From [Mycobacterium] zoologicum (GTDB taxonomy: Bacteria > Actinomycetota > Actinomycetes > Mycobacteriales > Mycobacteriaceae): DNA of 64,000 bases. The DNA lies in NCBI RefSeq assembly GCF_020172665.1, contig NZ_CP083985.1, positions 455,191 through 519,190 on the forward strand, read 5' to 3'. This document shows positions 1-8,711 of the stretch, piece by piece; within the stretch, counting starts at the first letter, position 1, and each line of letters opens with the position of its first letter. The notes below the pieces were generated by a model. The model was not told where the DNA came from, made no database searches, and was given only the letters and a program-made list of their open reading frames with translations. The translations under genes were made by a program, and so were the position numbers.

Positions 1-455
1 CCGAGACCGGCGCTTCCGATGGCCAGGCCGGCCGCCGCGCACATGAACAACACCTCCAGCCGCACAACACCCATCGCAGCGCCGGCCAGGCCGGCGCGCA
101 GCGGGGTGAAACCGGTGAAAGCTCGCATCCAGCTCGGCATCTCGGTGTGCCTGTGCCGGGTTGACCAGCGATAGCAGCCGAACGCGATCAGGACCGCGCC
201 GACGGCGATCCGCAGCCACGACGCCCAGGTCGGCGGCGTCTTCTGCAGTCCGCCCAGCAGGCCCGAGGCCGCAACGAACGCTGCGGTCAACCCCGCCAGG
301 ATCGTCAGCCAGCCGATGAGAAACGCCAGGCCGGTACTGCGCGGGCTCGCCGTTCGCAGCACCAGCACTGCCGGAATCACGGTGAGCGGGGAGAGCGCCA
401 CCACCAGCGCAAGCGGTATCAAGTCGGTCCACACCGAAGCCAGGCCGGGCGTCAT
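1..455 (-). CDS. GAP-family (glycolipid-addressing-like) membrane protein, 3' end outside the window
   Basis: The minus strand reads from an ATG at 455 without a stop to the window edge (about 151 codons). The protein starts MTPGLASVWTDLIPLALVVA and has several hydrophobic segments, one containing ALSPLTVIPAVLVL and another GLAFLIGWLTILAGL. This pattern fits the GAP/Sap family of polytopic membrane proteins. In mycobacteria that family is linked to export of glycopeptidolipid-type surface lipids; the substrate here is unknown. It is divergent from the small Cys-Cys membrane gene at 533, with 77 bp between them containing a CsoR-like operator. The family assignment rests on recognising the N-terminal hydrophobic pattern; the C-terminus cannot be assessed. 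Confidence 0.72.
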   Translation of the reverse strand, partial: MTPGLASVWTDLIPLALVVALSPLTVIPAVLVLRTASPRSTGLAFLIGWLTILAGLTAAFVAASGLLGGLQKTPPTWASWLRIAVGAVLIAFGCYRWSTRHRHTEMPSWMRAFTGFTPLRAGLAGAAMGVVRLEVLFMCAAAGLAIGSAGL

Positions 456-497
456 GGCAGAACCGTATCCGATGGACCGCGTGTGAGGATCCACAAT

Positions 498-524
498 TTG
501 CTTGGTACCCATACGGGGTATAGG
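498..524 (+). promoter_or_regulatory. CsoR-like metal operator inside a promoter
   Basis: TACCC-ATACG-GGGTA occupies 506-520. It lies between a possible -35 (TTGCTT, 498-503) and a possible -10 (TATAGG, 519-524), 15 bp apart. The arms match the G-tract palindromes bound by CsoR/RcnR/FrmR-type repressors. The -10 is so close to the GTG at 533 that the transcript would be nearly leaderless. No CsoR gene is visible in the window, so the regulator would have to act in trans. Confidence 0.5.
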
Positions 525-532
525 TTCTCGGG

Positions 533-1000
533 GTGGGGCGAAAGGCGGATGTGTCGGGTCATCGGCTCGGCGTAGCGGGGGTGATCGCCGCGGTGGTCTG
601 CACCCTGGGCTGTTGCCTGCCGGCGATCCTGGTGGCATTCGGCGCCGGAGCGTCGGCCGTGGCCGGCGTGGGGCATGCCGCACACGGCGGCCACGAAGCG
701 CAGGGCAGGTTCGCCAAGGTGCTTGGCGCGGTGCATCAGATCAGCCCCGTACTGCTGATCGCTTCGATCGTGCTGGTTGCGGCCGCGTTCGCCGTGCGGC
801 GCGGTGCGGCAGTGCTGCCGGCGCTGTTGGCCGGCGTCGTGCTCTACCTCAGCGTGCACGGCCAGGCCGATCCGGTCGTCATGTATGCGGGGATGGCGTT
901 GGGCTACGCCGTCTGGATCGCGCTCTACCTATGGACGCGTCCCCACCCAGTCCGGCGAGCACCAGGCCGGTGGCGAACCTCACCAGCTCGACGCGACTGA
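533..1000 (+). CDS. Small Cys-Cys integral membrane protein, possible metal transporter (MerT/MerC-like)
   Basis: 155 aa from GTG. About four membrane segments are visible. The first carries a vicinal cysteine motif (CTLGCCLPAIL, about residues 23-33), followed by a His-rich loop (GVGHAAHGGHE, about 46-56). A Cys pair in the first helix plus a His-rich loop resembles MerT/MerC/MerF-like heavy-metal uptake proteins, but the similarity is one of layout, not a firm family match. The CsoR-like operator directly upstream supports a metal-related role. The last about 40 codons overlap the convergent TetR gene (879-1538) by 122 bp and are Arg/Pro rich, so the 3' end may be weakly constrained. Confidence 0.6.
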   Translation: MGRKADVSGHRLGVAGVIAAVVCTLGCCLPAILVAFGAGASAVAGVGHAAHGGHEAQGRFAKVLGAVHQISPVLLIASIVLVAAAFAVRRGAAVLPALLAGVVLYLSVHGQADPVVMYAGMALGYAVWIALYLWTRPHPVRRAPGRWRTSPARRD

Positions 1001-1538
1001 CGTCCAGCCGGCCGTCGGCCCAGTCGAGAACCAGTGCGGTGAGTGCGCCCGAGAGCGCGCTGGCGTGCATGGCGCGCACGGTGGAGGAGATGTGCGGATC
1101 GGTGACACCGGCTGAGCCGGCCAACTCGGTCAGTAGTTCGGGCAGCACGTCGGCGCGGCGGCCGGCGAGCAGGTCGCTGGACTGCGGCTCGCGCAGCAGG
1201 ATTCGCAGCCGGCGCGGGTCCGCCTCGAAATAGCCGGCGGCGGCATCGATCGCCGCGGCAATGGGGGACGTCGTGTCTGCGGCATCGGCGATGGCGGACA
1301 CCAGTTCAGCGTTGCATCGGTCGTAGACCTCGAGGGTCAATTCGTCTGTGTGGCTGAAGCTCTCGTAGAAATAGCGGGGGCTCAGCCCGGCGAGGCGGCA
1401 CACCGCGCGCATGGTGACGCCAGGTACGCCCTCGGTGCCCAGCAGTTCGAACCCGGCCTGCAACAGCTGGGTGCGGCGGACCTGGCTCCGGCCGTCATGG
1501 GTCTGGCCGCGCCACACCCGCGGCGCCGTTGCGTCCAT
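879..1538 (-). CDS. TetR-family regulator (paralogue of 39744-40367)
   Basis: 219 aa. The N-terminal helix-turn-helix reads VTMRAVCRLAGLSPRYFYES (about residues 40-59). The C-terminal part has EADPRRLRILLRE and a SALSGALTALVLDWADG segment shared with the TetR at 39744-40367, so the two form one subfamily. It is divergent from the NTF2-like gene at 1639. Two copies of a GGAATC/GATTCC palindrome lie between the two starts, so autorepression and control of the NTF2-like gene are likely. The 3' end overlaps the convergent membrane gene by 122 bp. The ligand is unknown. Confidence 0.85.
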   Translation of the reverse strand: MDATAPRVWRGQTHDGRSQVRRTQLLQAGFELLGTEGVPGVTMRAVCRLAGLSPRYFYESFSHTDELTLEVYDRCNAELVSAIADAADTTSPIAAAIDAAAGYFEADPRRLRILLREPQSSDLLAGRRADVLPELLTELAGSAGVTDPHISSTVRAMHASALSGALTALVLDWADGRLDVSRVELVRFATGLVLAGLGGDASIGRARSRRRSPTPSPHT

Positions 1539-1558
1539 CGGCCACCTCGCCAGTCATA

Positions 1559-1615
1559 GGAATCGCTTGATTCTACTTCCAGTGCCTGCTTTTATGAAAG
1601 GAATCAGTTGATTCC
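1559..1615. promoter_or_regulatory. Twin TetR operator between divergent genes
   Basis: GGAATCA-GT-TGATTCC at 1600-1615 is a perfect palindrome with 7-bp arms. A second imperfect copy, GGAATCGCTTGATTC, lies at 1559-1573, 41 bp away start to start (about four helical turns). Both sit between the TetR start at 1538 and the ATG at 1639. This is the usual place for autoregulation and control of the divergent partner. Confidence 0.75.
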
Positions 1616-1638
1616 ATTTGGGCTGGAAGGTGGGCGGC

Positions 1639-2385
1639 ATGTTCGATGAAGCGCTGTTCCGGGAGGCCATCGCCAAACCGCGGCTGCGCCAGCCGGTTCC
1701 CGACTATCTCTCCGGCAACCGGGCGGGTGGGCGAGTCAAAGTACTCACCGAGCCCGAACTCAATGCCATGACGCAGCAGTGGTTCGTCGATCTGGACCGC
1801 AAGATCGCCCATTACGCCGAGCATGGGATCGACGTGGCGTTCGCGGCCGAGTGGGCCAAGAAGTACTGGTGGAGCTGGCTGATGCGGGACATGTCGCTCA
1901 ACGATGAGCTCTACACGCCGGATCTGCGCTACAAGGACCCCACTACCTTCGGCCGGATCATCGTGGGCCTTGAGGAGTTCGAGCGCTACAACTTCGCCTT
2001 CCTCGACGCCATCCCCGACTGGCGCTACGACCCGCTGCCCGGGCAGGTCTACCTCGACGTCACTCCCGAGGGCGAGACCCGGGTCATCGTTCGCTACCTC
2101 GGCAGCGGCCACTTCAGCGGCACCCTGCGCTTCTACCCGTACGACGAGTCGGCCCCGGCCATCCACGGTGTCGGCACCTTCGTGCAGTGCACCGCGGTGG
2201 ACCGGTACCACTTCAACGCCGACGGGCTGATGTATGAGGGGGAGACGCTGTTCGACCTGCTCGATGCCACCCAGTCGGCCGGTGTGCTGCCGTCTGACGA
2301 CAGCTGGCTCTTCCGGGCATTGATGGGCGCCTCGCGGCTGCCCCGGGTCCTCCAGGATGCGCGTCACGCGCTGCGCCTGGGTTGA
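1639..2385 (+). CDS. NTF2-like/SnoaL-fold protein under divergent TetR control
   Basis: 248 aa. The ATG at 1639 is preferred because GGAAGG precedes it at good spacing; a TTG at 1618 would add seven residues and run close to the operator. The protein is soluble, without signal peptide or membrane segment. It has aromatic-rich stretches (EWAKKYWWSWLMRDMSL near 75-92) and a C-terminal beta-rich region (VIVRYLGSGHFSGTLRFYPY) consistent with a nuclear-transport-factor-2/SnoaL-type fold. Such proteins are isomerases, cyclases or ligand binders in lipid and steroid metabolism. The exact reaction cannot be read from sequence. The fold call is tentative. Confidence 0.6.
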   Translation: MFDEALFREAIAKPRLRQPVPDYLSGNRAGGRVKVLTEPELNAMTQQWFVDLDRKIAHYAEHGIDVAFAAEWAKKYWWSWLMRDMSLNDELYTPDLRYKDPTTFGRIIVGLEEFERYNFAFLDAIPDWRYDPLPGQVYLDVTPEGETRVIVRYLGSGHFSGTLRFYPYDESAPAIHGVGTFVQCTAVDRYHFNADGLMYEGETLFDLLDATQSAGVLPSDDSWLFRALMGASRLPRVLQDARHALRLG

Positions 2386-2403
2386 GGAAGAAAGTTCGTC
2401 GAA

Positions 2404-2436
2404 CTTGAGTGGAACAGACTCAACCTTGACGGCGTT
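2404..2436 (+). promoter_or_regulatory. clpB control region: HAIR element overlapping a SigH-type promoter
   Basis: CTTGAGT-N7-ACTCAAC at 2404-2424 matches the HspR-associated inverted repeat (HAIR consensus CTTGAGT-N7-ACTCAAG) in all but the last base. GGAACA (2411-2416), 16 bp, then CGTT (2433-2436) fits the SigH/SigE-type -35/-10 pattern. The -35 lies inside the HAIR spacer, so HspR binding would block this promoter. HspR and SigH are both known regulators of mycobacterial clpB. Confidence 0.8.
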
Positions 2437-2500
2437 GTAGAACACGACAAGCATTTTTGGCGGGCCGTCTGAGGCCCCCTGACCCCGATATGGAGGTGTC

Positions 2501-5047
2501 GTGGACTCGTTCAATCCGACCACCAAGACGCAGGCGGCCCTGACCGCGGCTTTGCAGACGGCCACCGCCGCCGGCAATCCCGAAATCCGGCCGGCTCACC
2601 TGTTGCAGGCCCTGCTGACCCAGAACGACGGGATCGCCGCGCCGCTGTTGGAGGCGGTCGGGGTGAACCCGGCGACGATCCGCACCGAGGCGCAGCACCT
2701 CATCGACGTGGCGCCGCAGGTCACCAGCTCCAACGCGCAGCCGCAGCTGTCCCGCGAGTCCCTGGCCGCGATCACCGTCGCCCAGCAACTGGCCACCGAA
2801 CTCGACGACGAATACGTCTCGACCGAACACCTGATGGTCGGCCTGGCCAGCGGGGACTCCGACGTCGCCAAGCTGCTCAGCGGCCACGGCGCCTCCCCGC
2901 AGGCGCTGCGGGAGGCGTTCGTGAAGGTGCGCGGCAGCGCCCGGGTCACCAGCCCCGACCCCGAGGCCAGCTACCAGGCGCTGGAGAAGTACTCCACCGA
3001 CCTGACCGCCCGCGCCCGCGAGGGCAAGCTGGACCCGGTGATCGGTCGCGACACCGAAATCCGCCGCGTCGTACAGGTTTTGAGCCGACGCACCAAGAAC
3101 AACCCGGTGCTCATCGGTGAGCCCGGCGTCGGCAAGACCGCGATCGTCGAAGGCCTGGCGCAGCGCATCATCGCCGGCGACGTACCCGACAGCCTGCGCG
3201 ACAAGACCGTCGTCAGCCTCGACCTGGGCTCGATGGTGGCCGGTGCCAAGTACCGCGGTGAATTCGAGGAACGCCTCAAGGCGGTCCTGGACGAGATCAA
3301 GGACTCCGCCGGGCAGATCATCACGTTCATCGACGAGCTGCACACCATCGTCGGTGCCGGTGCCACCGGCGAGGGCGCGATGGACGCCGGCAACATGATC
3401 AAGCCGATGCTGGCCCGCGGTGAGTTGCGACTGGTCGGCGCCACCACGCTCGAGGAGTACCGCAAGTACATCGAGAAGGACGCCGCCCTGGAGCGCCGCT
3501 TCCAGCAGGTTTACGTGGGGGAGCCGTCGGTGGAGGACACCATCGGCATCCTGCGTGGCCTCAAGGACCGCTACGAGGTGCACCACGGGGTGCGGATCAC
3601 CGACTCGGCGCTGGTCGCCGCGGCCACCCTCAGCGATCGCTACATCACCGCTCGGTTCCTGCCGGACAAGGCGATCGACCTGGTCGACGAGTCCGCGTCG
3701 AGGCTGCGGATGGAGATCGACTCCCGGCCCGTGGAGATCGACGAGGTCGAACGGCTGGTGCGCCGGCTGGAGATCGAGGAGATGGCGCTGGCCAAGGAGG
3801 AGGACGACGCCTCTAAGGACCGGCTGGTCAAACTGCGCAGCGAGCTGGCCGATCACAAAGAGAAATTGGCGGAGCTGACGACACGTTGGCACAACGAGAA
3901 GAACGCCATCGACGTCGTCCGTGAACTCAAGGAGCAACTGGAGACGTTGCGCGGCGAGTCCGACCGGGCTGAGCGCGACGGCGATCTGGCCAAGGCCGCC
4001 GAGCTGCGCTACGGGCGCATCCCGGAGATCGAGAAGAAGCTCGAGGCCGCTATTCCGGCCGCTCGGGCGCAAGAAGACCTCATGCTCAAAGAGGAGGTCG
4101 GACCCGACGACATCGCCGACGTGGTCAGTGCCTGGACCGGTATTCCGGCCGGCCGGATGATGGAGGGCGAGACCGCCAAGCTGCTGCGGATGGAAGACGA
4201 ACTCGGCAAACGGGTTGTCGGACAACGCAATGCGGTCGCGGCTGTCTCCGATGCGGTAAGGCGTGCGCGGGCTGGGGTCGCCGACCCCAACCGGCCCACC
4301 GGCTCGTTCCTGTTCCTCGGCCCCACCGGGGTCGGCAAGACCGAGCTGGCCAAGGCGCTGGCCGACTTCCTGTTCGACGACGAGCGGGCCATGGTCCGTA
4401 TCGACATGAGCGAATACGGCGAGAAGCACTCGGTGGCCCGCCTGGTCGGTGCGCCTCCCGGCTACGTCGGCTACGACCAGGGCGGTCAGCTCACCGAGGC
4501 GGTGCGTCGCCGGCCCTACACGGTGGTGCTCTTCGACGAGGTGGAGAAGGCCCACCCGGATGTGTTCGACGTGCTGCTGCAGGTCCTCGACGAGGGCCGG
4601 CTCACCGACGGCCAAGGCCGCACGGTCGACTTCCGCAACACCATCTTGATCCTGACCTCCAACCTGGGTCATGGTGGCAGCGAGGAGCAGGTGATGGCGG
4701 CGGTGCGCGCGGCGTTCAAGCCGGAGTTCATCAACCGGCTCGACGACGTGCTGATCTTCTCCGGTCTGGAGGCCGACGAGCTGGTGCACATCGTCGACAT
4801 TCAGCTGGCTCAGCTGGACAAGCGGCTGGCGCAGCGTCGGCTGACACTGGAGGTCTCGCTGAATGCCAAGAAGTGGTTGGCCGACCGCGGCTTCGACCCC
4901 GTGTACGGAGCGCGGCCGCTGCGCCGGCTGATCCAGCAGGCCATCGGCGACCAGCTGGCCAAGTTGTTGCTGGCCGGTGAGGTGCACGACGGTGACGTGG
5001 TGCCGGTCAACGTCAGCGCGGACGGTGAGTCGCTGGTACTGGGCTGA
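2501..5047 (+). CDS. clpB: Chaperone ClpB, AAA+ disaggregase
   Basis: 848 aa, the same length as the M. tuberculosis protein. It is a hexameric Hsp100 disaggregase that works with DnaK to rescue aggregated protein in the cytosol. Visible in order: Clp N-domain (residues 1-150); AAA-1 with Walker A GEPGVGKT at 206-213 and Walker [10 protein letters not shown]; a long charged coiled-coil M domain (about 405-525); AAA-2 with Walker A GPTGVGKT at 607-614 and the [13 protein letters not shown] pore loop; C-terminal domain. The GTG at 2501 follows GGAGGT. A HAIR/SigH-type region lies upstream and a strong hairpin terminator downstream, so it is probably monocistronic. Confidence 0.98.
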   Translation: MDSFNPTTKTQAALTAALQTATAAGNPEIRPAHLLQALLTQNDGIAAPLLEAVGVNPATIRTEAQHLIDVAPQVTSSNAQPQLSRESLAAITVAQQLATELDDEYVSTEHLMVGLASGDSDVAKLLSGHGASPQALREAFVKVRGSARVTSPDPEASYQALEKYSTDLTARAREGKLDPVIGRDTEIRRVVQVLSRRTKNNPVLIGEPGVGKTAIVEGLAQRIIAGDVPDSLRDKTVVSLDLGSMVAGAKYRGEFEERLKAVLDEIKDSAGQIITFIDELHTIVGAGATGEGAMDAGNMIKPMLARGELRLVGATTLEEYRKYIEKDAALERRFQQVYVGEPSVEDTIGILRGLKDRYEVHHGVRITDSALVAAATLSDRYITARFLPDKAIDLVDESASRLRMEIDSRPVEIDEVERLVRRLEIEEMALAKEEDDASKDRLVKLRSELADHKEKLAELTTRWHNEKNAIDVVRELKEQLETLRGESDRAERDGDLAKAAELRYGRIPEIEKKLEAAIPAARAQEDLMLKEEVGPDDIADVVSAWTGIPAGRMMEGETAKLLRMEDELGKRVVGQRNAVAAVSDAVRRARAGVADPNRPTGSFLFLGPTGVGKTELAKALADFLFDDERAMVRIDMSEYGEKHSVARLVGAPPGYVGYDQGGQLTEAVRRRPYTVVLFDEVEKAHPDVFDVLLQVLDEGRLTDGQGRTVDFRNTILILTSNLGHGGSEEQVMAAVRAAFKPEFINRLDDVLIFSGLEADELVHIVDIQLAQLDKRLAQRRLTLEVSLNAKKWLADRGFDPVYGARPLRRLIQQAIGDQLAKLLLAGEVHDGDVVPVNVSADGESLVLG

Positions 5048-5064
5048 CGGCAGTGGCATGAGTG

Positions 5065-5092
5065 AGGGTCCCCCGAAGATTCGGGGGACCCT
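5065..5092 (+). terminator. Strong hairpin terminator after clpB
   Basis: The arms AGGGTCCCCCGAA (5065-5077) and TTCGGGGGACCCT (5080-5092) are perfectly complementary around GA. A T-rich tail (TGCTTGTTG) follows. It lies 18 bp after the clpB stop. Confidence 0.88.
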
Positions 5093-5206
5093 TGCTTGTT
5101 GCTGAGTTGTCGCTCAGGGTGCGATTTGGAACCTGATCCGATAGCCTACGACTTACTGAGAAAGTTCGATGTTGGAAAATGTCGGCGTTAACTTGGAGGG
5201 CTCGGT

Positions 5207-6430
5207 ATGTCTCGGCGGAACAATCGTCTGGTCGGTGGACTCGGCGCGGTAAGCGCGTTCCTGATGATCGGGGCGGCCCCGCTGGCAACCGCACCCGCCG
5301 CGAACGCTGACTGGGACGACCTGTTCCAGCCTCTCATCGACGTGTTCAGCTTCGCCGACCCCGGTATCGCGGCCGACACCGACCCGGGTTCGTCCCTGGC
5401 GTCCTTGGACACCCTGATCGACGGTTGGTACCAGGACCTCATCTACACGCCGATCCACGACGTCGCGCCCTGGCTTTTCGGTGACTCGCTGCCCGGCAGT
5501 GCCGCCGCCTACACCGCGGACAGCAACAACATCCCCGACAGCTTCGCCGTCCCGATGGTGGTCAACGCCATGACCCAACCGGTGGTCAGCGTCTCTGTGG
5601 GTGGCGGTGCGGCGGCAAACGTCCTGGTCGACACCGGCGCGGCCGGCCTCGTCATGCCGATCTGGAACATCAACCCGTTCGGCATCACCGGCCTGCCCAC
5701 CGGCTTCAACATCGGTCAGTTCGGCGGCAACCTGGACTACTTCTACATGGAGTTGCCCACCACGGTGACCTTCACCGGTGCTGACGGCGACACCGTTACC
5801 GCTGACACCACCGTCGACGCGGTGCTGTTCGCGTTCCCGGCGAACTTCAGCCTCTTCGGCCCGTGGTCCATCGAGAGCTATCTCGGCCCGACCAACGCCG
5901 TCGGCGTTCTCGGGATCGGCCCCAACGCGCTCGGACCCACTCCCGACCAGATCCCCACCCGCGATCTGCCGGGCGATCTCGGCAACGGCGTGCTGATCGA
6001 CCAGGCCAACAAGCAGCTGGTGTTCGGGGACAACCCGTTGCAGGGCGGGACCGTGATACCCGGGGCGCCCTGGGCCGACCTGCAGGTCAGCATCAACGGC
6101 CAGGCCCCGACCGCGGTACGTGGGGTGATTGACTCCGGCGGGGTGTACGGCACCATGCCGTCCTCGGTGCTGGGCGACGTCACGCCGACCGCCAACGGAA
6201 CCCTGCCTGACGGGACGACCATCACCGTCTACGCCAAGGACGGTGTGACGGAGCTCTACTCCTACACCGTGGGCTCCGACTCCGGCGAGGTGCGCAGCCC
6301 GAGCGTGACCAGCGGCACCAGCATGAACACCGGCAACTGGCTGTTCAGCCAGGAACCGGTCTACATCAACTACGGTGTATCCGGTGGGGAGACCATCATC
6401 GGTGGCACCCCCATCCAGGCCGGCTCGTAG
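5207..6430 (+). CDS. Secreted PecA-like aspartic protease without PE domain (copy 1)
   Basis: 407 aa. A signal peptide (Arg-rich start, hydrophobic core, ATAPAANA cleavage region near residue 35) is followed by DWDDLFQPLID and a linker to about residue 105. The rest is a pepsin-like protease domain: first active-site motif VLVDTGAAG with Asp142, second GVIDSGG with Asp309, plus GVLGIGPNALGPTP. In M. tuberculosis and M. marinum, PecA-type proteases carry a PE domain, are exported by type VII secretion and cleave PE_PGRS proteins. Here a classical signal peptide replaces the PE domain, so Sec/Tat export is inferred. It is tandem with an equal-length paralogue at 6561. The substrate is unknown. 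Confidence 0.83.
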   Translation: MSRRNNRLVGGLGAVSAFLMIGAAPLATAPAANADWDDLFQPLIDVFSFADPGIAADTDPGSSLASLDTLIDGWYQDLIYTPIHDVAPWLFGDSLPGSAAAYTADSNNIPDSFAVPMVVNAMTQPVVSVSVGGGAAANVLVDTGAAGLVMPIWNINPFGITGLPTGFNIGQFGGNLDYFYMELPTTVTFTGADGDTVTADTTVDAVLFAFPANFSLFGPWSIESYLGPTNAVGVLGIGPNALGPTPDQIPTRDLPGDLGNGVLIDQANKQLVFGDNPLQGGTVIPGAPWADLQVSINGQAPTAVRGVIDSGGVYGTMPSSVLGDVTPTANGTLPDGTTITVYAKDGVTELYSYTVGSDSGEVRSPSVTSGTSMNTGNWLFSQEPVYINYGVSGGETIIGGTPIQAGS

Positions 6431-6560
6431 CGGCTAACGGATTGTTGGCAGTTTCTTGGGTGAATCCCCTGGTGTTCTGCGCCCCTGTTTGTGTTAGCTG
6501 ACCCCCGGTTGGTCGCGGCTGAACGGTGTCCGTGACCTCAGTTCCGGGGAGGTTTCGGGG

Positions 6561-7784
6561 ATGGCAGTACGTCGGCGCAGGGTGATCGGTGCGGTGGTGA
6601 CGGCCGGAGCGGCTGTCGCGGTCGGGTCCGCGCCGGCAGCGAACGCGGACTTCGACGATCTGCTGCAGCCCATCATCGACGCCCTGAGCATGGTCGACCC
6701 CGGGATTGCGGCCGACACCGACCCCGGCTCGGCCCTGGCCTCGCTGGACACCCTTTTCGATGGTTGGTACCAGAACCTGGTCCTCACACCGATCAACGAT
6801 CTTGACCGGTGGCTGTTCGGCGGAACCTTCGACGCGAGCACGATCGGCAGCGCCGCCGCGAGCGGCGCTGACACCAGCGACCTGAGCAGCTTCACCGTTC
6901 CGCTGACGGTCAACAGCGGCACCGAGCCGGTGGTGGACGTCTCGGTGGGTGGCGGTTCGTCAGTCCCGGTCCTGGTCGACACCGGGTCGGCGGGTCTGAT
7001 CGTGCCGATCTGGGACATCAACTGGTCCGGCATCAACTGGTCTGATCTCTCTGGGCTCCCCAGCATCAACATCGGCCAGTTCGGCAGTTCGGTGGACTAC
7101 GTCTACGCGGAGCTGCCCACCACGGTCACCTTCACCGACGCCGCGGGCAACACCGTCACCACCGGCACGACCGACGTCGACGCCGTCCTGTTCTCTTTCC
7201 CGGTCAGCATGTCCTCTCTGTTCACCGGGTGGGACATCAGCTCCTATCTCGGCGGCAACGCCGATGGCGTGCTGGGTATCGGGGCGAATGCCCTCGGGCC
7301 GTCACCTGACAGCATCCCGACCACCGCGTTGCCGGGTGCCCTCGGCGACGGTGTGCTGATCGACCAGAAGGCCGGCACCCTGACCTTCGGTGCCGACCCG
7401 CTGACCGGCGGAACCACCGTCGACGGCTCGCCGAACGCGCCGCTGTACGTGTCGTTCGACGGCGGCAAGACGGCCACCGAGGTGAGCGCAATCATGGACT
7501 CCGGCGGGGTGAACGGGACGATCCCGGTCAGCCTGACCAACGGCAGCGCGGGGGACGTTCTGGCCTCCGGCCAGCAGGTCAGCGTCTATTCCGGCGACCC
7601 GACCAACGGCGGCACGCTGCTGTACGACTACACGGTGAACTCGGCCTCGTCCAACAGCCCGGTCATCGTCTCCGACACCTCGATGAACACCGGCAACTGG
7701 CTGTTCCAGCAGAACCAGGTGTACGTCTCGACGTCCGGGGACGGGTCCATGCATATCGTTCCGAACAACACGGTGACGCCGTAG
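6561..7784 (+). CDS. Secreted PecA-like aspartic protease without PE domain (copy 2)
   Basis: 407 aa, paralogue of the gene 130 bp upstream. A signal peptide ends near PAANA, followed by DFDDLLQPIID and the shared PGIAADTDPGSALASLDTL linker. The catalytic motifs are VLVDTGSAG (Asp140) and IMDSGGVNGT (Asp313); GVLGIGANALGP is also shared. The ATG follows GGGGAGG. The two copies differ mainly by short insertions (for example WSGINWSDLSG after the first motif) that balance out in length. An extracytoplasmic protease; autoprocessing or cleavage of cell-surface PGRS-like proteins is possible but inferred only from the family. Confidence 0.83.
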   Translation: MAVRRRRVIGAVVTAGAAVAVGSAPAANADFDDLLQPIIDALSMVDPGIAADTDPGSALASLDTLFDGWYQNLVLTPINDLDRWLFGGTFDASTIGSAAASGADTSDLSSFTVPLTVNSGTEPVVDVSVGGGSSVPVLVDTGSAGLIVPIWDINWSGINWSDLSGLPSINIGQFGSSVDYVYAELPTTVTFTDAAGNTVTTGTTDVDAVLFSFPVSMSSLFTGWDISSYLGGNADGVLGIGANALGPSPDSIPTTALPGALGDGVLIDQKAGTLTFGADPLTGGTTVDGSPNAPLYVSFDGGKTATEVSAIMDSGGVNGTIPVSLTNGSAGDVLASGQQVSVYSGDPTNGGTLLYDYTVNSASSNSPVIVSDTSMNTGNWLFQQNQVYVSTSGDGSMHIVPNNTVTP

Positions 7785-7856
7785 CGCAGCCCTGATGCGG
7801 GGTTGTGACCTGAGGACATTCGTCTATCACGCCCTAAAACAGATACGCTAGGCCGG

Positions 7857-8633
7857 ATGGTCCCGCTCTGGTTCACTCTCTCCGCGCTGTGCTTTGTCGG
7901 CGCGGGTGTGTTGCTGTACGTCGACATCGACCAGCGACGCGGCCGCAGCCGTCGTCGTAAGTCCTGGGCGCGTTCGCACGGCTTCGACTTCGAGACCGAA
8001 TCCACCGACATCCTGCAGCGCTGGAAGCGCGGCGTGATGTCCACCGTGGGTGGTGATGCTCCGGTCCGCAACGTGGTGCTGGGCCAGATCCGCGGCGAAG
8101 CGGTCTACATCTTCGACCTGGACGAAGTGGCGACGGTGATCGCCCTGCACCGCAAGGTCCCCACCAACGTCGTCGTCGACGTGCGGCTCAAGGGACTCAA
8201 GGAGCCGCGGGAGAACGACATCTGGCTGCTCGGGGCGATCGGCCCACGGATGGTCTACTCCACCAACCTCGACGCGGCGCGGCGGGCCTGCGACCGGCGG
8301 ATGGTCACCTTCGCCCACACCGCCCCGGACTGCGCCGAGATCATGTGGAACGAGGCGAACTGGACCCTGGTGAGCATGCCGGTCACCAGTACCCGCGCCC
8401 AGTGGGACGAGGGCCTGCGCAGCGTACGCCAGTTCAACGACCTGCTGCGGGTGCTGCCGCCGGTCCCGAAGCGCCAGCCCGCCGAAGCCGCGGCCGCCGG
8501 TGCCCGGCGCAACGGGCAGCCCAGCCGTCCGCTGGGCTCGTCATCGGCGGGGGACTCACCCGAGGACGAGCCGGGTATGTCGCACTCGTCGGCCGGCCGC
8601 AACGGCCAGCAGACCGCGCACTACCAGCGCTGA
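7857..8633 (+). CDS. ttfA: TtfA, trehalose monomycolate transport factor (Rv0383c homologue)
   Basis: 258 aa. One N-terminal membrane helix (WFTLSALCFVGAGVLLYVDI, residues 5-24) is followed by a basic stretch, a cytoplasmic domain and a disordered Ala/Ser/Gly/Pro-rich tail from about 205. The layout and the position next to clpB match Rv0383c/MSMEG_0736. TtfA is an essential partner of the MmpL3 transporter in moving trehalose monomycolate to the envelope and localises to poles and septum. The ATG sits just after a -10-like TACGCT, so the transcript may be leaderless. Confidence 0.88.
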   Translation: MVPLWFTLSALCFVGAGVLLYVDIDQRRGRSRRRKSWARSHGFDFETESTDILQRWKRGVMSTVGGDAPVRNVVLGQIRGEAVYIFDLDEVATVIALHRKVPTNVVVDVRLKGLKEPRENDIWLLGAIGPRMVYSTNLDAARRACDRRMVTFAHTAPDCAEIMWNEANWTLVSMPVTSTRAQWDEGLRSVRQFNDLLRVLPPVPKRQPAEAAAAGARRNGQPSRPLGSSSAGDSPEDEPGMSHSSAGRNGQQTAHYQR

Positions 8634-8711
8634 CACCTTCGCTAGGCCTGATGGCGGTGACCCGCAGCGCCCGACTTCGTCGCGCTCGCGATCACCGCTA
8701 GTCTCTCCTTC

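Noticed and set aside
502-1233. 243-codon plus-strand open frame through the Cys-Cys gene and the TetR antisense
   Set aside because: Arg/Gly/Ser-rich low-complexity translation in the wrong frame for both neighbouring genes.
2420-5059. 879-codon open frame on the minus strand opposite clpB
   Set aside because: It mirrors the coding periodicity of clpB; the translation is rich in Gln/His/Val/Gly without domains. It is a shadow of a GC-rich gene.
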